Of a stretch of DNA of 35,596 nucleotides, positions 33,034-35,596 are shown piece by piece; position 1 is the first letter of the stretch; every line of letters begins with the position of its first letter. The stretch is from JBOGXF01 sp050694275 (lineage in GTDB: Bacteria; Actinomycetota; CADDZG01; WHSQ01): assembly GCA_050694275.1 (NCBI GenBank), contig JBOGXF010000093.1, positions 1 to 35,596 of the forward strand. Reading direction: 5' to 3'. Below the pieces are notes generated by a model, which had not been told where the DNA came from, searched no databases, and worked only from the letters and a program-made list of their open reading frames with translations. The translations under genes and the position numbers were made by a program.

Positions 33034-34815
33034 CTAGGCCTCCATCCCGCCGAACGCGAAGTCGGACCCGCTCGCGGCGATGCTCGGCGGCGGCCCCGAC
33101 GTTCGCTCGAGCTCCGGGGGCAGAATGACGTCGTCGTTCGATGCCCCCGCAGGCACCATCGGGAAGCACATCTCGCTCGGATCGACCCGGAAGTCGATGA
33201 CGCAGGGGCGGTCGTCGACCCCCAGCGCCTTGTCGATCACCGCGTCGACATCGTCGACCGACGACGCACGCAGGCCGACGGCCCCGTACGCCTCGGCGAG
33301 CCTGACGTAGTCGGGCACGTCCGCGGGGAGATACACCTCGGAAAAGCGACCGTCGTAGAACAGCTCCTGCCACTGCCGCACCATCCCGAGGTGGGAGTTG
33401 TTGAGGATCGCGACCACGAACGGGATCTTCTCGATGGCCGCGGTGGCGAGCTCCTGCGCGGTCATCTGGAAGCAGCCGTCGCCGTCGATCGCGACCACCA
33501 ATTCGTCGGGTCGCCCGACCTTGGCCCCCAGGGCCGCGGGCACGGCGAAGCCCATCGTCCCGAGTCCACCCGAGGTGACGAACGAGTAGGGCCGGTTGCA
33601 GGGCATGAGTTGGCTCGCCCACATCTGGTGCTGGCCCACTCCGGTGACCACGACCGCGTCGCCCCTCGTCGCTTCGGCGAAGCGATCCACCACGAACTGC
33701 GGCTTGACCGGCCCGTCTTCCTCCTGGGTGTAGGTGATCGGGTAATCGCGGCTCATCGCGCCGACCTCGGCAAGCCACGCCGCGGTGAGAGGCTCGCCTT
33801 TGTCGGCAAAGGTCTTGCGCACCGCTTTGGTGAGCTCGACGATGACGGGCTTGGCGTCGCCGACGATGGGGACGTCGGCGGCGCGGTTCTTGCCGATCTC
33901 CGCAGGATCCACATCGGCGTGGATCACCCGCGCGTCCGGAGCGAAGGAATCGAGCTTGCCGGTGACGCGGTCGTCGAAGCGGGCGCACAACGCGATCAAC
34001 AGGTCGGCGCGCTGCATCGCCGTCACGGCGGCGTAGCAGCCATGCATCCCCGGCATCCCCAGACAGAGCGGGTGTGAGTCCGGGAACGCGCCCCTCGCCA
34101 TGAGTGTCGTCACAACGGGAGCCCCGATCGACTCGGCGAGAGCGAGCAACTCCTGTGCGGCACGCGCCTTGAGCACGCCCCCTCCCACGTAGAGGACGGG
34201 CCGCTCGGCGCCGCGGATGAGCTCTGCTGCGGCCTTGATCTGGCGCCGGTTCGGGCGCGTCGTCGGCCGGTAGCCGGGCAGGTTGATCGACGAGGGCCAC
34301 TCGAATGCCGCGGGTGCTTGCAGGACGTCTTTGGGGATGTCGACGAGAACCGGGCCGGGTCGGCCGGTCGACGCGATGTGGAACGCCTCGGCGATAGCCT
34401 CCGGGATCTCGTCCGGGTCCATGACCTTGTAGTTGTGCTTGGTGATCGGCAACGTGATGCCGCAGATGTCCGCCTCCTGGAAGGCGTCGTTGCCGATGAC
34501 CGGGCGCGGCACCTGCCCCGTTATCGCTACGAGCGGCACCGAGTCCATGAACGCATCGGCGAGGGGGGTCACGAGATTGGTGGCCCCCGGTCCCGAGGTC
34601 GCCATGCACACCCCGACCTTCCCCGTCGCGTGCGCGTAGCCCTCCGCGGCGTGACCCGCCCCCTGCTCGTGGCGCATGAGGATGTGCCGGATGGGCGACT
34701 CGATCAGGGGGTCGTAGGCGGGCAGGATCGCGCCGCCGGGAATCCCGAAGACGACCTCGACCCCGGCCGACTCGAGCGATCGGACGAGCGAACGCGCGCC
34801 GTTTGCCTGGCTCAT
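33034..34815 (-). CDS. ilvB: acetolactate synthase catalytic subunit
   Basis: 593 aa from ATG 34815 (MSQANGARSLVRSLESAGVE) with GGCGGGA upstream; the frame extends upstream without family similarity. ThDP enzyme, first common step of branched-chain amino acid synthesis. Catalytic Glu50 is in MRHEQGAGHAAEGYA; the ThDP-binding GDG...NN motif is GDGCFQMTAQELATAAIEKI's region ending in LNNSHLG near 445-475. FAD-binding segments such as MPGMHGCYAAVTA are present. The reader should note that the unknown 97-aa gene ends 40 bp before this start. Confidence 0.97.
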   Translation of the reverse strand: MSQANGARSLVRSLESAGVEVVFGIPGGAILPAYDPLIESPIRHILMRHEQGAGHAAEGYAHATGKVGVCMATSGPGATNLVTPLADAFMDSVPLVAITGQVPRPVIGNDAFQEADICGITLPITKHNYKVMDPDEIPEAIAEAFHIASTGRPGPVLVDIPKDVLQAPAAFEWPSSINLPGYRPTTRPNRRQIKAAAELIRGAERPVLYVGGGVLKARAAQELLALAESIGAPVVTTLMARGAFPDSHPLCLGMPGMHGCYAAVTAMQRADLLIALCARFDDRVTGKLDSFAPDARVIHADVDPAEIGKNRAADVPIVGDAKPVIVELTKAVRKTFADKGEPLTAAWLAEVGAMSRDYPITYTQEEDGPVKPQFVVDRFAEATRGDAVVVTGVGQHQMWASQLMPCNRPYSFVTSGGLGTMGFAVPAALGAKVGRPDELVVAIDGDGCFQMTAQELATAAIEKIPFVVAILNNSHLGMVRQWQELFYDGRFSEVYLPADVPDYVRLAEAYGAVGLRASSVDDVDAVIDKALGVDDRPCVIDFRVDPSEMCFPMVPAGASNDDVILPPELERTSGPPPSIAASGSDFAFGGMEA

Positions 34816-34855
34816 GGACGTCCCGCCTTGCGAATCTTGATCCGGACGCGAGCCA

Positions 34856-35149
34856 TTACGTCTTCGCCCCGGTATGAGCGCCGTGCCTGGCCGCATCGCC
34901 GCGCTTGACCGTGTAGGCGTACGCCGCCAGCCTGAACGCGGCCCTCTCGAAGGCCTGCTCGGACGAGTCCCGACGCTCGCTCGACATCTCGGCGCACTCG
35001 ACCGGACCGGTCAGATAGCTGTCCTCCGCGGCAAAGTAGCCCGCGAACCAGTCGCGCTCGCGCTCGTCGGACATGCTCAGCGCGACACGCCCCGGTCCCT
35101 GCCACTCGGCGGTGCCGACGTAGCCGCCGTTGTAGATCTCAAGTTTCAT
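34856..35149 (-). CDS. unknown 97-aa protein in the ilv operon
   Basis: 97 aa, ATG with GAGGAGC upstream. I do not recognise the family. What is visible: an aromatic/Gly-rich N-terminal beta-like part (MKLEIYNGGYVGTAEWQGPG), an acidic middle (DERERDWFAGYFAAEDSYL), one Cys in VECAEMSSERRDSSE, then a helix FERAAFRLAAYAYTVKRG and a basic tail. No signal peptide or transmembrane segment. It lies after the attenuator and before ilvB, so it would be transcribed under the same control. The intact frame, the good SD and codon use like its neighbours support a real gene. Confidence 0.7.
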   Translation of the reverse strand: MKLEIYNGGYVGTAEWQGPGRVALSMSDERERDWFAGYFAAEDSYLTGPVECAEMSSERRDSSEQAFERAAFRLAAYAYTVKRGDAARHGAHTGAKT

Positions 35150-35230
35150 CCTGTGCTCCTCTCTGGTCGCTTCTTCTTGGCTTGGGTCCTGCAAGTGCGT
35201 GTGGCGCATCACCTCCCTGGGATTCCGGGA

Positions 35231-35260
35231 AAACAAAAAACCCCCCGGGATTCGGAGGGT
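35231..35260 (-). terminator. attenuator-type intrinsic terminator
   Basis: On the minus strand ACCCTCC pairs with GGGGGGT (one G-T wobble) around a 7-nt loop, followed by TTTTTTG and TTTT. It sits 40 nt after the leader-peptide stop and about 80 nt before the 97-aa gene. Being between promoter and structural genes it is best read as an attenuator. I could not identify a clear anti-terminator partner upstream; a perfect 12-bp palindrome CGTCGGCCGACG (35282-35293) just after the leader stop could act as the competing or pause hairpin. Confidence 0.75.
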
Positions 35261-35300
35261 TCAGCGCACGCTCTCAGCCGTCGTCGGCCGACGCGCGCGC

Positions 35301-35378
35301 CTACGTAATAAGTACGAGGGTGGAGTTGAACGACGCCCGAAGGACGTGGCCCCTGCTTCTGATCGCTGCTGCGGTCAC
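35301..35378 (-). CDS. ilv-leu operon leader peptide
   Basis: A 25-residue peptide from GTG 35378 with GAGCAGAGA upstream, ending in Leu-Val-Leu-Ile-Thr-stop (codons CTC GTA CTT ATT ACG TAG). A run of all three branched-chain amino acids directly before the stop, followed within 40 nt by an intrinsic terminator, is the classic arrangement of ribosome-mediated attenuation. Rest of peptide: MTAAAIRSRGHVLRASFNST. When branched-chain aminoacyl-tRNA is scarce, ribosome stalling at these codons would prevent termination. The frame is open further upstream, but the promoter lies there, so the GTG is the practical start. Confidence 0.75.
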   Translation of the reverse strand: MTAAAIRSRGHVLRASFNSTLVLIT

Positions 35379-35437
35379 TCTCTGCTCACTTTCGATTCGA
35401 GCTGCGGGACCTCGGCGTCGTTGCTGAGGAAAGTCCG

Positions 35438-35465
35438 AGTATATGAACCCGAGGCGCAAAGTCAA
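35438..35465 (-). promoter_or_regulatory. sigma70-type promoter of the ilv-leu operon
   Basis: Minus strand: TTGACT (-35, 35460-35465), 16-bp spacer, TATACT (-10, 35438-35443). This is the closest match to the housekeeping consensus in the window. Transcription would start near 35431, about 50 nt before the leader-peptide GTG. The 447-nt stretch 35150-35596 holds only this promoter, the leader, the attenuator and the upstream repeats; I see no other gene in it. Confidence 0.75.
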
Positions 35466-35479
35466 CCCGGCGACTTGAA

Positions 35480-35529
35480 TCATCAGAAATGTCCTCGAAA
35501 TCCGTTCGATGCCTCATCAGGAAATGTCC
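35480..35529. repeat. direct repeats upstream of the ilv-leu promoter
   Basis: TCATCAGAAATGTCC (35480-35494) and TCATCAGGAAATGTCC (35514-35529) are two copies, the second with one extra G, about 34 bp apart (roughly three helical turns). They lie 15 and 49 bp upstream of the -35 box, the usual place for an activator or Lrp-like regulator. Chance similarity of 15 nt is unlikely, but function is unknown. Confidence 0.5.
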
Positions 35530-35596
35530 GCTTGGCCCGTCGTGTGGGCCGGCGGGGGGAGTCCGTAAATGGGGTTGTCGATGTCTGAGCGCAGGG

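Noticed and set aside
32836..34077. 413-codon plus-strand open frame opposite ilvB and ilvN
   Set aside because: Antisense shadow; ilvB motifs are unambiguous on the other strand.
35199..35588. Plus-strand open frames in the leader region
   Set aside because: They run antisense over promoter, leader peptide and attenuator, with no SD and no recognisable product.

Overview
The window is high-GC DNA from a bacterium that looks like an actinobacterium. The evidence is a six-gene mce operon with paired yrbE genes, a luciferase-like (probably F420-dependent) oxidoreductase, the MEP-pathway gene ispH, and frequent GTG/TTG starts with ATGA or GTGA overlaps. There are no mycolate genes and no insertion sequences, tRNAs, rRNAs or CRISPR arrays, so I place it only as an actinobacterial lineage, possibly uncultured and outside the mycolate group.

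Layout. (1) 121-3643, minus strand: two adjacent acyl-CoA dehydrogenases and an alpha/beta hydrolase fused to an SCP2-like lipid-binding segment. (2) 3778-13899, plus strand, divergent from (1): a complete Mce lipid-import operon with an MceG/MlaF ATPase, two YrbE permeases, six MCE proteins (the fifth a likely lipoprotein) and an Mce-associated membrane protein. (3) 13960-17085: housekeeping genes for an LLM oxidoreductase, pterin-4a-carbinolamine dehydratase, IspH and endonuclease III. (4) 17145-20328: a TetR regulator with an operator-like palindrome, coupled to paaABCD of the phenylacetyl-CoA epoxidase. (5) 20337-20498: a 162-nt near-continuous inverted repeat between convergent genes. (6) 20500-23724: a 1074-residue GAF/GGDEF/GAF3/HD-GYP protein. 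(7) 23813-24384: a cysteine-free HesB/IscA-like protein and an acylphosphatase, followed by two 45-bp hairpin repeats with a 60-bp period. (8) 24509-25990: an aldehyde dehydrogenase. (9) 35465 down to about 26030, minus strand: one long amino-acid biosynthesis operon. Its order is promoter, leader peptide ending Leu-Val-Leu-Ile-Thr, attenuator-type terminator, unknown 97-aa gene, ilvB, ilvN, ilvC, leuA, leuC, leuD, leuB, an orphan citramalate-synthase-type regulatory domain, and prephenate dehydratase.

Working together: regions 1 and 2 suggest uptake of a hydrophobic substrate (sterol or other lipid) by the Mce system and beta-oxidation by the divergent enzymes; this is inferred from context. 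Region 4 starts aerobic phenylacetate breakdown, but the reductase PaaE and the ligase PaaK are not in the window. Region 9 makes valine, isoleucine and leucine from acetohydroxyacids and appears to be controlled by ribosome-mediated attenuation.

The most unusual items are the free-standing CimA-type regulatory domain coupled to an unusually short leuB, the 97-aa gene inside the attenuated ilv operon, the long palindrome after paaD, and the apparent ATC/ATT start of the first mce gene. I did not find a wholly new defence or mobile system.
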